From Plectrocnemia conspersa (lineage: Eukaryota; Arthropoda; Insecta; Trichoptera; Polycentropodidae), in contig VTFK01000269.1 of assembly GCA_009617715.1 (NCBI GenBank), positions 62,001-126,000 on the forward strand: 64,000 bases of DNA, read 5' to 3'. This document shows, piece by piece, positions 14,431 through 25,067 of this stretch. The translations under genes were made by a program, and so were the position numbers. The notes below the pieces were generated by a model. That model ran no database searches. It was not told the origin of the DNA and worked only from the letters and a program-made list of their open reading frames with translations. Position 1 is the stretch's first letter. Each line of letters starts with the position of its first letter.

Positions 14431-14479
14431 ATAATTGCTTATGGGCGATTTACCTACGTTAGATTTATTATAGATAAAA

Positions 14480-14590
14480 CAGCAAACGAGATCTGGTAAT
14501 TTTTTACTTATAACCCATGACATACCTTGTCGACGGCCTTCTCAAAATTCGTCTTTTTAACGTCTTCTATGAGTTATTCTCATAGCGATG
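14480..14590 (-). mobile_element. Small non-LTR RT fragment
   Basis: Minus-strand FEKAVDKVCHGL (usual DF-KAFDKVCHGLL) followed by a stop. The nucleotides ATGACATACCTTGT...GGCCTTCTCAA match ATGACAAACCTTGT...ACCTTTTTCAA at 7968-8000, so it belongs to the same family as the relics at 7.9 and 20.7 kb. Confidence 0.65.
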
Positions 14591-15420
14591 AAATTATATA
14601 ATGGAAATACAAAAAAAAATAAAAAATATTAATATTTTTTATCTGAATATCTAAATAAATTTATCTTAGGAGCATTTGATTAACTGAATTTTGTATAAAT
14701 ATTTATGTAATCATATATTTTCATGTCACACATTGCCCTTTTATATTTGCCAAGCTCTAGAGTTTTTCCTGGAATGCAAACCAATTCCCGAACAAAATAT
14801 TTCCAAACATAGATTTATTTGAAATGTCATTTGCAATGTGTCAATTTTAAATATTTTAGTATGAACCCTTATAAACATTTTTTTACGATATTGTTATTAT
14901 TTAGGCTTTTGTCTTAAGAATTAATGCAATTTAGCATCTTGATATTTGTAACGAAATCTAAAAAGGGTTTACTTTTTAATGCACATACAAAAGATCTTAA
15001 AGCATCACCGCATACTCACATATGAATGAAAGTAATGCGTTGTCTAGACGTCAGATTATACAAAACGATATCAACTTAATAATGCCAACCTATAAATTTG
15101 AGCTGCCGTCTTGTACATTTTTACATACATAGTAAATTCGGCTGCGAAGCTATTTATTCAATCTTCAAATCGTAACTGAAATAAAAATATGCAAACTAAA
15201 GAAGTGTTAACGTGCCCTTGAGCGTTTAACCGAAGAAAGTGAACTCTTGTATTGTTGGCTATAAAAACCAAAACAAAAGAAAAGAGATAACCAACATGCT
15301 ACAAACTTTCACCTGTTAACGTTTTAACGGTCTACATAACAAATAATTTTGTCAAATGGAGATATATTTTATCCGCCAGATAATAATCTATTAAACACTA
15401 CTGTATGAGCTAGAACATTA
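14591..15420. other. A+T-rich DNA, nothing recognised
   Basis: No supported gene. TGAGCTGCCGTCTTGTAC near 15102 resembles TTGAGCTGCCTTGTAC near 2160 and, inverted, TACAAGACGGCA near 61985. This is possibly a third very old repeat, too short to define. Confidence 0.4.
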
Positions 15421-15700
15421 AAGAAATTTGAATATATAATGCAGAAATGCGTGCAAGAATGCCGGGCGAACGTATTGATGGTATCGGTGCTATGAAACTG
15501 CTAATATCGGCGACTAGCGGTTCTGAAAGTGTGAGGCGCTGTGTGACCCTTGAGCTGTTTGTTAGCATTTATCTGAGCACGCGGCGGGCTTTAACTTTAA
15601 TGGATCGCATAAATTCCAATGTGATAGTGAATGAAATAGAAGGGTGTTGGTTTAATTGAGAAAACTGTAATCTCGGTCGGATGGATGTTTGTAATATTGC
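15421..15700 (+). other. G+C-richer block with a 70-codon open frame
   Basis: A frame at 15447-15659 encodes a 70-residue peptide with no motif I recognise. Composition is more balanced than its neighbours. No splice signals or upstream promoter stand out. It could be an island like the others or a decayed coding fragment, and I do not assign a function. Confidence 0.25.
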
Positions 15701-16160
15701 AAATAACAATTAGCCACTAACTAAAAGATTTAATTAGAGCAATATAGGGGCGAATTTGACTTTTGATGTTTATAACATAAACAAAACTATTTTTTTATTC
15801 GATATGTATTATAAAAATATGTATATTTGCTAATACTGATAACAATAAAAAATCTGACATTAAATAGTAGGAAAATGATAACGAGTAGAGCTATTAAAAT
15901 AATTAAAATAAGATTCGAACTAATAAAATAATAAATACTAAAAAAATATTACACACGTGAAAATTGCTAGTTCAACACTAATTTTTAATTTAATAATATA
16001 TCAAACACAACTTAAATACACATAAATTTCGTTATTTTATTGCATGTGCATAGAAAAAAATCAATTATTTCAAATGGATTTTAGATGTTGTTCAGCTTAA
16101 TTACAATCCGACTGTGATGTATGCCACACTAAATTTGTATTTACTGATTTAAAAATGTTT
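15701..16160. other. A+T-rich DNA, nothing recognised
   Basis: No open frame, repeat or motif is supported here. Confidence 0.5.
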
Positions 16161-16167
16161 TTATTAA

Positions 16168-16440
16168 CAGCTTAACACCCGTGGACTCGTGTACGAGTCT
16201 TGAAATAACATTGTAATATAAGGGTCGTGAACTCAGGCTTTACAATGTCATGCGTTTTCTTTTATTAAAAAATACTGGGATACTATTAAGTTTACCTCTA
16301 CAAGACAATGAAAAATGGTAGTATACTATTTTTACATATTATCAAATAAAAAATAAATTATATTTTTCTTCAAATTTTTAAAGAGTCTTATCCCATTGCG
16401 TTGCAATGCAATGAGTCGTCGCCTTTTTCAGGCTCGTAAA
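16168..16440 (-). mobile_element. Candidate terminus of the piggyBac-like element
   Basis: TTAA at about 16172 is followed by CACCCGTGG and then GACTCGT-GT-ACGAGTC, a near-perfect 16-base palindrome. piggyBac-like elements insert at TTAA, and some family members carry a short G/C-rich terminal repeat followed by such a palindrome. A second block at 16383-16440 shares GAGTCTT, CATTG, TCGT and CAGGCT in the same order as 16195-16250, like subterminal repeats. It lies downstream of the C-terminal coding part of the relic at 17.3-18.5 kb. I found no matching opposite terminus, so this is inference. Confidence 0.4.
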
Positions 16441-17273
16441 TTTTTTTTATGAAATACATGAATCACAATTATTTATTTAATCTAAAAAATAATATTTTAT
16501 GTTACAGTCCATGAACAGAACTTAACTTTAGGGTCCAATTGTCTGGCTAGGTAAACATAAAACCAATCTAATTAAAAGAAATCGAAACATGCCGGTATAT
16601 AGTACACCATTTAAAAAAGTTTTGCAACTAAAATTATTATTATTGCTAAATTAAAAAATATAATCATTACGGTATATGTAGATAAAGAACTCCCAAAAAA
16701 TATGATTCATTCCCCTAGGAACATTTTTAATGGTTGTTTGTTATTTTGAAACTTACTGACCAATTGGAAAACTGCAATGATTGATAGATTAAGAAACCAG
16801 AAGAAAAAAACTATAATTCGGATTAATTATCACCGTATTAATTTATTGCCGTCATTGAATAAAAGAATTAGAAAAATATTATATTATTGCGCTTAAAAGA
16901 TTCTCTGAGGAATAAAATCATGAACGAATAAATATGTATTTTTCATTCCTAATATTTTGTGTAAATAGAAAATAGTTGCAATAGTACAAACCAGTCATTT
17001 ATAATTTATTACTATATATGTTTCAATACTTCTATAATTTTATGTATAAGAATTTTTTTTAAATATCTATTTATAATATAGTATAATTTGCACTCACCAA
17101 ATATTTCGGTCTCCATTTTCTGCATACAACTATCACATTTATTTTTATAATTACACTTTTGAACTTCACTATACACTTGTTTCTATTTATTTATTTTATT
17201 TACACTTTTTATCTATTTTAATATAGATTTTTTTAAGTAATACGTATAATAACACTGTCAATAAAGATAAATT
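16441..17273. other. A+T-rich DNA, probably inside the piggyBac-like element
   Basis: No open frame or motif is read here. If the terminus at 16.17 kb is right, this is the element's 3' non-coding part plus later insertions. Confidence 0.3.
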
Positions 17274-18510
17274 TCACAACTTCTGCATATGTATGTTGCA
17301 CCTTTCCTTATTCCACGTGCAGAGCAAACACGACATTTTTCTCAGATATTTCTCTACACTTTTTACTTTTATTGGCTGATGAGTTTTTAGCTTATCCGAA
17401 AGCCTTTCTGGTGGATCGACAGCACGGGCACGACAAGATGTGGAAGAAACCGGTGAAATGTCTTTAGAATCGATAGACTTAGATTTTTGGTGGACACGTA
17501 ACGAATTAAACAATGTGCGTTGAAATATAGAAAAAACTACCTTTTTTATCTATTCCTTTGTTTTTTTAAATATTGTGTTACTAGGCAATGATCCTTTCAT
17601 ATATTTATTATTATCTATTACACATTGTTTTGTTTTTAAAATGTTTATTTCAAAAATAATTTAGTGTTCTGCAAGTTATAAATTACATGTTTCTGGCTTT
17701 TAGACATTACTTACAAGCAGCCAAAATTACAATAGTTCAAATAAAAATAGAAGCTACAATATGCAATATTTATTAAGTAAAATTTAAGGAAAAAATACTA
17801 AAACCTTTATACAATAAGAGAAAGAAAATAAAATATAAGATATATAATTAAAAATAACACTTGCGAGTCCATTACACATTGAGATTTATATATTGTAAGG
17901 CTGTTTGTTTTTACCGTTTCAGGCAGACCTCTATTTGTCCGGATAGTTCCACAAAGGTCTTTTTTTCGTAAAAATAAGTCCTTTGCGAGTAAAACGCTAC
18001 TATAAGAATTGTCAGCATGATCACGGCGCCATTTGTCCAGATATCGATTTAGTACAATCATCACCGTGTTTACGAATCTTTCTGCATTTTCTTTGTATAA
18101 TTTGAAATTAAAAATATAGTCAATATTCAACACGCAAACCATTATATTTAATATTTGGTTATTTTTATAGAACTAAATATCCAAAAAAGTAGTGTACCTC
18201 ACCATGGAATCATTCCCTCATCCAGGGAATCGTTATTGGTGATTTACCCTTTAGAACAATATTGATTGTAATATTTATTATATAATAATATATTTTAATA
18301 CAGTTTTCATTATATCTATAGATTTAGTAACACTAGATAAATGACATAATTGTCAATATATTTATGCGAAAAGTCATAAGAAAGTTACATATTAAGTTTC
18401 AATAAAATATCTCAGTTGATTTACAAGTAATAGGAAATGGTTTGCCATTTATTATTCCATGAATTGGCCTGATCACCCAAAACAATTTCGGCAAAAAATC
18501 AAGCTGTTAA
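17274..18510 (-). mobile_element. piggyBac-like transposase relic
   Basis: Minus-strand reading gives, in order: VIRPIHGIIN (18.48 kb, usual IRP-IDH-N), SLDEGMIPW-G (18,205-18,232, with the first catalytic Asp; the Arg codon after Trp has become TGA), KITKYGI-like residues, YLDKWRRDHADNSYSSVLLA (17,985-18,060, second catalytic Asp; usual DN-Y-S--LA), CGTIRTNRGLP (about 17,940) and finally a separate frame 17274-17513 with the Cys-containing C-terminus (MSCLLCTWNKERC, usual C-VC---KR--T---C). The segment with the third catalytic Asp, between about 17520 and 17800, is unreadable or deleted. Stops and frameshifts make it inactive. The family is confident; the exact clade is not. Confidence 0.88.
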
Positions 18511-19065
18511 AACATACATTTTTAATATTAAAAATGTTTTTATTGGTTTATAGTGTTTATTTAGTTATGTTTATTTATTTAAGAGGTGATTTATCGCATA
18601 TGTATTGTTTAAATCCTTTAGAATTTATATGACCTCCAAATAACAGCTTGAAATCACAGTACTAATCCAAAAACAACACACAAAACATTTTAATAAAGCT
18701 TATCTTTCTTATTAGTCTGTGGGATGCAGATGAGGATCACTAATCCTCAAAGGGTTTCGCTTGGCTAATTTACTACATTTTATGTCAGGCGTGCTTTCAA
18801 ATGATATTTTGCGATTAAGACACCCATTAATTGAGTCAAAACTGCAAATGGATTTTGCAATAAATATTAAATTATATAATATCTAAACATAACAGTATTT
18901 AATTATTAAAAATAATATTGTTGGTAAATATTAGCTAGGATCAATTCATATTTAAATTTACTCTCTCCAAAACATTATACTTATAGTATAATACATATGT
19001 AAGGTATGTATTTCTCTTGTATCTCACATACGTGTATCCGTTTAATATAATACAAGGTTTTGTTC
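18511..19065. other. A+T-rich DNA with one FLYWCH-like peptide
   Basis: The minus-strand frame 18941-19162 contains GTKPCIILNGYTYVRYKRN, which resembles the start of FLYWCH zinc-finger domains (KP-LI-NGY-Y--H). The Trp-x-Cys and His residues that would complete the domain are not found downstream. It may be a relic or chance. The rest shows nothing. Confidence 0.25.
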
Positions 19066-19370
19066 CCATAAAAGGCAATATTTGCACGTCATATGTAGTG
19101 GAAGAGACGGATAAAAAGTGTTCTCGCATGGTGGATCGGGCGGTGAATTGAGGCAGCGTCAATCGTATGATGTCGACATAAAAAGTTGTAAGCCGAAAAC
19201 GATAAAATGAAATTGCTTTTTCTTATGTACTTTATGCGGCAAATGATACCGCGATATCACTCGCGAAAAGCACATCTGAATATCGCGAGAGAATTCTTTG
19301 ACAAGAATTGTGTTTCATAAAAGCATACAAGTGTGAGATGCGGCTAAGGCGCCATGCTAGATGTAAGTAT
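19066..19370. other. G+C-richer island
   Basis: The island contains several TATCGCGA/TCGCGA words (near 19250-19290) and a TTATGCGGC word. No coding or transposon signal. Confidence 0.28.
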
Positions 19371-19965
19371 CTCCATTTTTATTGCCCAATATAGTAATCT
19401 CATCATATTTTGTATCTCATAAAGATATTTAATATGTATTTATTTTATGATATATTTAAATTTATAAGTAAAATATCATAGGAAATTAGGTAGAACATGT
19501 TTAATTGAATTATTATTACCTGTAAAAAGAGAATAACGAAATATAAATTATATTTAATACAAATACTATATAACCTTAGTGATATATTTAGGGTACACTA
19601 CTTGTTGCATTAAACGAGTAAAAACCATGTAAATTTATTTTTATATGACAAATATTTTTTGATCAAATAAAATTAAGCTCAAATATTTAATTTTTTAATT
19701 AAAAACCCAAATTAAATTAGTGATAGAGATTCAATTTAGCTTGCTAAAAAAAATATATTCGCCAACTGCCAGATTAAATTTTTGTCTTAAATTATTTTTT
19801 AAGCCAAACATGCTGAAACTAAAGGCAATATATCGTCATTCTCTAAAGATTTAATAATATATCAATATGTGCAGTTTTAAAATTTAAAAAGATGAAGTAA
19901 ACATATAGTGTCTATTAAACTCAATCTATCGCATTATGTAACCGTAGCACTTTAGGTCATGTCCT
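19371..19965. other. A+T-rich DNA, nothing recognised
   Basis: No open frame, repeat or motif is supported here. Confidence 0.5.
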
Positions 19966-20296
19966 TTAGAAAATATTCGACCACAACTCTGCGACGACAT
20001 CTGGCCAAGATGGGTCCACCAGCCCTGTATTTGTAGTACAAGGTCTTGCGGAAAGGCACACCCCTCGCGCTATGGTATAGTGGGGTGTGGGTGTTTAACG
20101 AAATCCACCCACCGGTGAGGAAACATCTTCATAAAACGGTTGACAAGGTATCATTAACGGCTTATGCGAAATTCTCAACACACCTGAAGAGCCGCAAACA
20201 ATGACTTATTACTTAGGCGAAATGATGTATGTAGGGAGGTGGCGGTATCAGACAAAGTGGGTGGTGATGCATGCCAGACGGGATCGCTCGATGGTT
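19966..20296. other. G+C-richer block before the double palindrome
   Basis: Mixed composition with CACACCCCTCGCGC and GGGGTGTGGGTG words near 20060-20095. No open frame of note and no transposon protein is recognised. It adjoins the palindrome pair directly, so it might be part of the same unrecognised element. Confidence 0.3.
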
Positions 20297-20331
20297 AGGA
20301 TTTTTAATCTAGACTCTAGATTAAAAATCCT
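20297..20331. repeat. Perfect palindrome 1, 16-bp arms
   Basis: Arms of 16 bases (20297-20312 and 20316-20331) are perfectly complementary around a 3-base ACT spacer. The core is AATCTAG/CTAGATT. Confidence 0.97.
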
Positions 20332-20337
20332 CATTTT

Positions 20338-20382
20338 ACGCATTTCACATCACTCTAGATTCTAGAGTGATGTGAAATGCGT
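20338..20382. repeat. Perfect palindrome 2, 22-bp arms
   Basis: Arms of 22 bases (20338-20359 and 20361-20382) are perfectly complementary around a single T. The core ACTCTAGATT is shared with palindrome 1, which ends only 6 bases upstream. The pair could be a foldback element, a cruciform-forming site or a cloning/assembly foldback. Confidence 0.97.
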
Positions 20383-20689
20383 TAAATTTAAGGATACGTT
20401 TTGAATATAATACGAGACTCGTCAAACGAGTATTACAATAAATCAATCAAACAATTCATACGAATTTTAAATATTTAAAGGTATTTTTTTATTTAACATA
20501 TGTTTAGTTGAATTTTTTTGGTTCATTCGTGCGGTTTTAAACCATCGTGATTTATATTCACACATCAATAGATTTTTCAGTTTTACTGAAAGACAGGAGG
20601 TTAGTGTTAGTAAAACGGACGGTATGAAAACCATACTGTTACTCTAACATAGCAAATAAGAACTTTACTAAAGTGATTGATGGACTATT
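20383..20689. other. A+T-rich DNA, nothing recognised
   Basis: No open frame, repeat or motif is supported here. Confidence 0.5.
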
Positions 20690-21010
20690 TATGAATAATT
20701 ATTTCAAATAATTTAGCAGGAGCTCACAACATTGCAACTGGTCTATAGTTCTTTATGCGTAATTTGTCACCCTTTTACTAAATAGGGGTGACTTTTGTGC
20801 ATTTTCAAGGGTATGGAAATGATAATAAAATCAAGAGGAGTGATACTGGTTTCACAACCTCTTAAAATGAAATTATGTACCAAATAAGGCATAGAAAAAT
20901 GTCAAATCTTTTACATTTTAAAGATATATTAAAGATCTGGTCGTTCATTTTTCACGATAGTCAATACTTATGACAAATAAGATCAAGAAAGAGACTGAGC
21001 AGAGATGAAA
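20690..21010 (-). mobile_element. Non-LTR RT N-terminal relic, family with NYRPVAML
   Basis: Minus-strand translation gives FPYP-KCTKVTPI (near 20,800), KGDKLRIKNYRPVAML (20,728-20,780) and, after one stop, APAKLFEI (20,705). This is the conserved RT block 1-2 region of jockey-superfamily elements, with the usual form KVTPIYKKGDK---NYRPVA-LSAPAKLFE. It is very well conserved apart from stops. The more upstream part (20,820-21,010) matches the copy at 8.1-8.34 kb. The palm and catalytic box are absent, so this is a truncated fragment. Confidence 0.85.
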
Positions 21011-21235
21011 ATAAAATGGAAATTTTGTGTACCTTTAAAAACTTTTTCATTGAAGTTCATTAACTGTGCAATTAACTATAAACTATATATGTATAATTAA
21101 TTAAGCCATTTTTATGAGTGTGGGGGGGAAATATTTTTTTCTTCGAAAAGACTTAAGTCCTTAAAAATATGCTCATCCCTCACATAAACAATGTTTATGT
21201 ATCCGACCGTTATCCGTGATTTAGTTATGTATATT
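21011..21235. other. A+T-rich DNA, nothing recognised
   Basis: No open frame, repeat or motif is supported, apart from a short G run near 21122. Confidence 0.5.
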
Positions 21236-21660
21236 ATGTGTGAAATTTACGCACCAGATTTTTTTCCGCCTGTGACACGTGTAAATCTCCCCGGATTTGT
21301 GTCATTCAACCGAGCACATAAATAAGCTTCATGCCATTTTTATGCATTGTCATCGGCGCGATATGACTAGGCATTAAGTCATTATCCCCGTATTGGCTTG
21401 TACGTTTTAATGGGCCGTAAAAGTAATAAGCGAATTTATTGCCGTTGCCGCCCCTGCCTTAGACAAAACCGCTCGCTCGCCCCTCTCTTATGAGAGGAGG
21501 TGGAGGAAATCCGAAGAGGATGAGGAGGTCTGAGGTCCTCGCGTGGCCCATTGTTTTGCATCAGGACGAGGACAATCGAAGGTATGGACCCATTGAATGT
21601 ATGCAGATTAATTATTGCTGTTTGCGGGTCCGAATACGTGCGAATATTATTTTATGTAAT
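21236..21660. other. G+C-richer island, candidate enhancer
   Basis: The block contains CGCCTGTGACACGTG (E-box CACGTG), GGCCGTAAAA and CATTTTTATG (caudal-type homeodomain words), CCTCTC-TTAT-GAGAGG hairpin at about 21485, a purine-rich GGAGG tract and CATTGTTTTGCAT at 21549-21561. The last is a Sox half-site joined to a POU-like half-site. There is no open frame over 60 codons and no transposon. Regulatory role is inferred. Confidence 0.35.
21549..21561 (+). promoter_or_regulatory. Sox-POU-like composite word
   Basis: CATTGT (Sox core) is followed directly by TTTGCAT, one mismatch from the octamer half ATTTGCAT. The spacing is close to the known Sox/POU composite. A 13-base word can occur by chance, so the weight comes only from its place in the island. 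Confidence 0.25.
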
Positions 21661-22200
21661 TATTTATAGCACTTCCATACAAATTATAGGTATATAATAA
21701 AATACAATTAACACTATAAAATTTTTGAGTTATAAAAAAACATCATGGGATTAAAATCCTAAACAATACAGGTAAAGGTAAATATCGATTAACAACAAAG
21801 ATTTTAAATAATAAATATTAGTATTTACTTTAAAAAAAAAATTATTGTATTTTTATTAGATATTAAAATGCACAGTATGTACTACATTAATTTCAAACTA
21901 ATTTATTAAGTTATAGCCCTGCGAAATAATTCACAAAGCCATGTGCTAAATGTACCCATAAAACTGATCAAATTAACAGTAATATAAAAACTCAACACGC
22001 TGTCATAAAATTCATTACAGCAATATACTCATTGCATTAACCAATCGCCTGAAATTCAACTATTAGTCAATAGTGCATTATAATTTGTAATAAAAATACT
22101 AATTAACTTAACCTTATGATATGTTTTTATTAATTATATTTTTGTATCTATTTATAATTCTCTTTGGCGTTACGTACCAAAATTCTTTCTTAAAGCTTTT
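21661..22200. other. A+T-rich DNA, nothing recognised
   Basis: No open frame, repeat or motif is supported here. Confidence 0.45.
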
Positions 22201-22990
22201 CACTAGGTTATTTTCTTTTCTAGCTTGCAAAGTGGTCCATCTGATTTTTATTGGTCGGCCCTTGATCTCTGAGGAATATATAAACCTAAAATGAATGTCA
22301 TTTTTATAATAGAGCAAATAACACTTGAATGTTTATTTTTATTTTATTGCTTCAAAATATAATTTTATTTTTAAGATATCACTTTCTCTTACCTCCTGGA
22401 TAATTTTTTAATTCCATTAGCACAAAATTTTGAAAGCTTAATGCAAAATATTCCGATAGCTCCCTTTCAAATCGTTTACATTTTGATGTTTTTCAAACAA
22501 GAAAGTATTGCATCGATCGAAATAAATGATATTTAAAAGGAGCAAGGTTTGGAAAAAATGATGGATGAAATGAAACTTTCCAGCTAAGTTATCTGATGTT
22601 ACCAAGAGGCAATTACGCCATATGGGAGTACGCATTGTCGTATTCAAGAACCATGTGACTGTTGACAAGAGCATGCCTTTCTTCACTTTTCGATTCAGCT
22701 GGTCACAACAGAAGCTTGCTGTTATTAAATGGCTAAATTTAAGAATTTTGTAATGCTCAATTCCAGTATACACGCAAATTTTTTTTTTAAATAGAGCCCA
22801 GACTTCAAGGTATATATTTCTACTTGATTTTGAATAACCACTGTCTTTCTTTTTAAAAAAAATAATGTCGTACAACATCCATTTAAGATCTCCGGAAATC
22901 AAGTTGTATGTTATATTCGAGTAATTTTTTATAGTTTGGCTCAAAAAGTGTACGTGGCTCTCGTGGTGCGATATTTTGAAACCGCTTTTT
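22201..22990 (-). mobile_element. mariner transposase relic
   Basis: Minus-strand reading gives LISGDLKWMLYD (usual I-TGDEKW--YD, first catalytic region with Glu changed to Leu), GIEHYKILKFSHLITASFCC followed by DQLNR (usual GI-YYELL--G-TI-S-LYC-QL-R), VLEYDNAYSHMA (22,613-22,645, usual HHDNARPH, second catalytic Asp kept), SFHPSFFPNLAPFKYHLFRS (usual HPPYSPDLAPSDYHLFRS, where the third catalytic Asp is now Lys) and MQYFL. A possible C-terminal trace, PIKIRWTTLQA, lies near 22,230. The frame 22438-22944 (168 codons) covers part of this and needs one frame change for the DNA motif. I did not find the terminal repeats. It is inactive. Confidence 0.88.
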
Positions 22991-23779
22991 ACCCGCTAAG
23001 GGCGGAGCCCTGTCGACTTAAGATCAACTTTCGCTTGAATTTGATGTTCGTGAGACATATCTTGGTCGATACATTTGCATCATCATAATTTATTACAAAG
23101 TAAAATATCAATTTAAATTTATAATAAGAAGCAAAGCCAGAAATAAAGTAAATCATTAAAAAATAAACAATATGCTTTTATATTTAAACTTCTATGATAA
23201 GAGTTACAAATAAAAAATATCAATTGGTTAAGAATTCATTATTTGTTTATGATATTATTACAATTATTAAATATTCATTTATATATTTAACAGCATTTTT
23301 AAGAAAAATAAAAAGAATTTAAATATTCCACAACTCTTAGGCTTTTTTAATATATTTTTATAACATATACAAAACCCTTCAAAGAAAGTAAAAATTTGTA
23401 TAGCTTATATTTTATTTCAATTTTTCTCTAAGCCCTTTTTGAAAACAAATCAAAAAAAATTAAAATTTCACAAGATGACAAAATTTAGGTTTTTTTTTAT
23501 AGATTTTGTAGTCAAAAACCTAAAAAAAGATTGTAAATTTCTGGACTTTGCAATGAGTTTTATCAAATATGTTTTTTTGAACATTTATTATAGTCTAATT
23601 TTTTCACTGTCATTTTAAAAAAAAAATTTCTAAATTAAAAATAAAATCAGTAAAGTACTGACATTTTTTTTTAATAATTATTGTTTATTTTCTCTTTTAA
23701 ATATTTAATCAATGCGTGTATACCATAATTGTGCCTGACTGATATCAATAAATTATTACTGTAAAATTGACACTTGTCA
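22991..23779. other. Flank of the mariner, then A+T desert
   Basis: A patch at 22,985-23,070 (CTAAGGGCGGAGCCCTGTCGAC) is G+C richer and may be the decayed N-terminal part of the mariner. The remainder is very A+T rich with homopolymer runs. Confidence 0.35.
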
Positions 23780-24120
23780 TTTCATTATACTCAATAATTT
23801 CGCACACGTGCTGTGCACATGAAAAGTGCACACTATCATTAAATATCAAAGCCCACCTGTCCCCTAATAAACATATGGTGCCCCCGCCCCACATATAAAT
23901 AATCTCATACGCCTACCCATCGAGGTTCTCCTTATAACCGGGTTCACGTTATAAACGAACAAGGCCGTTTCGCGCCATGAATAAATTATCTTCTGTGCCT
24001 TTTGTTCAATCGGTCCCTGATTGATCCATCAAATATGTACGAGCAATCCTAGAAAAGAATAATCGTGAATTCCAAATGCATATTTAAACGACTGTGCCCT
24101 ATCATCGAACGCGATTTCAT
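23780..24120. other. G+C-richer island
   Basis: The island contains CACACGTGCTGTGCAC (E-box), CCCACCTGTCCCC (CAGGTG on the minus strand), GTGCCCCCGCCCC and GAGGTTCTCC. There is no coding frame. Candidate regulatory DNA. Confidence 0.3.
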
Positions 24121-24998
24121 TTTAAAAATATAATATTCTGTGTAAACATGTTTACATTTTTAATTTATTTTAAATCTACTATCCTTGATTTCATAATACC
24201 TGAAAATATACCATGAAAATCTCAGATCTTAAAAATAATAAGAAATCATATAAATGTCATGCTTATATTATTTTTAAGAAATAAAACTAATTTATATTTT
24301 TTTTTATTCTTGTAAAGCTAACAAAAATTGTATTAAAGCCATCGATTTATGGTGTGACAATTTAATTTTTTGATTGACGTTTCAACACTAGAGCAATGCG
24401 AAATTTTATTTAAAGTAAAGTTGATTATAATATATAACTGTTAGTAAAGTATATTATTTTTTTTTTTAAATAAAAATGCTATTAAAAATGACATTGTGCT
24501 TATATTATTTTTATCAGGAGCAACAGTGTATTTAAAAATATAATATAACTTATAATATATGTGAAAATAACTATAATTACTGTTAGACTGCTCTTGTTTC
24601 ATAATGCATCATTGTGAAGCTAACAAAGGACCCTTTCTTTGTTATGATAAAAATTCCACCAATTAAAATCGACCCTCAGGCTATATGGAGCGTTATTGTC
24701 ACAGTAGCGAAACAGAAACGCGACCCAGATATCTACCCTATTTTTCTATTCTTTTCCTTATTGCCGCTGAAGCTGTAAAAAGCATTCGCGCCAACAATGA
24801 ATGTGTACGATTATTACAAAGCCCACAAAAAAATATGATATTATTTTTATAAAACAAGATAGCCTCCATAAATTATTGGGTAAAAAATAAATTAAGAACT
24901 GCATGTTTTTCTTTTTTTATAAAAACGATTAACGCTTCATGACAGCCGTTACTACTTAGCTAGATAAAGTAAAACAATATAATAAAATCATAAATAAG
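24121..24998. other. A+T-rich DNA with a small G+C-richer patch
   Basis: The patch at about 24,600-24,800 contains CTTTGTTATGATAAA, similar to a Sox word with a POU-like half, and CGACCCAGATATC. Otherwise nothing is recognised. Confidence 0.4.
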
Positions 24999-25067
24999 GT
25001 CGGAATAGCGTAGTTCGTGAGATCCAGACTGGTAACTTAGAGGTCTGGGATTCAAGCCACGACAACA
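24999..25067 (+). ncRNA. tRNA-like Pol III fragment, possible SINE head
   Basis: TAGCGTAGTTCGTGAG resembles an A box and GATTCAAGCC a B box at tRNA spacing. GTCG near the start can pair with CGAC at the end, and CCAGAC/GTCTGG can form a stem. The long anticodon-type loop and broken acceptor stem rule out a working tRNA. I infer a tRNA pseudogene or a tRNA-derived SINE remnant; no A-rich tail or repeat copy was found in the window. Confidence 0.4.

Noticed and set aside
20020..20110. GGGTGTTTAA near 20,094 as the opposite end of the piggyBac-like element
   Set aside because: It does not match the CACCCGTGG end in inverted form, and the TTAA has an extra T.
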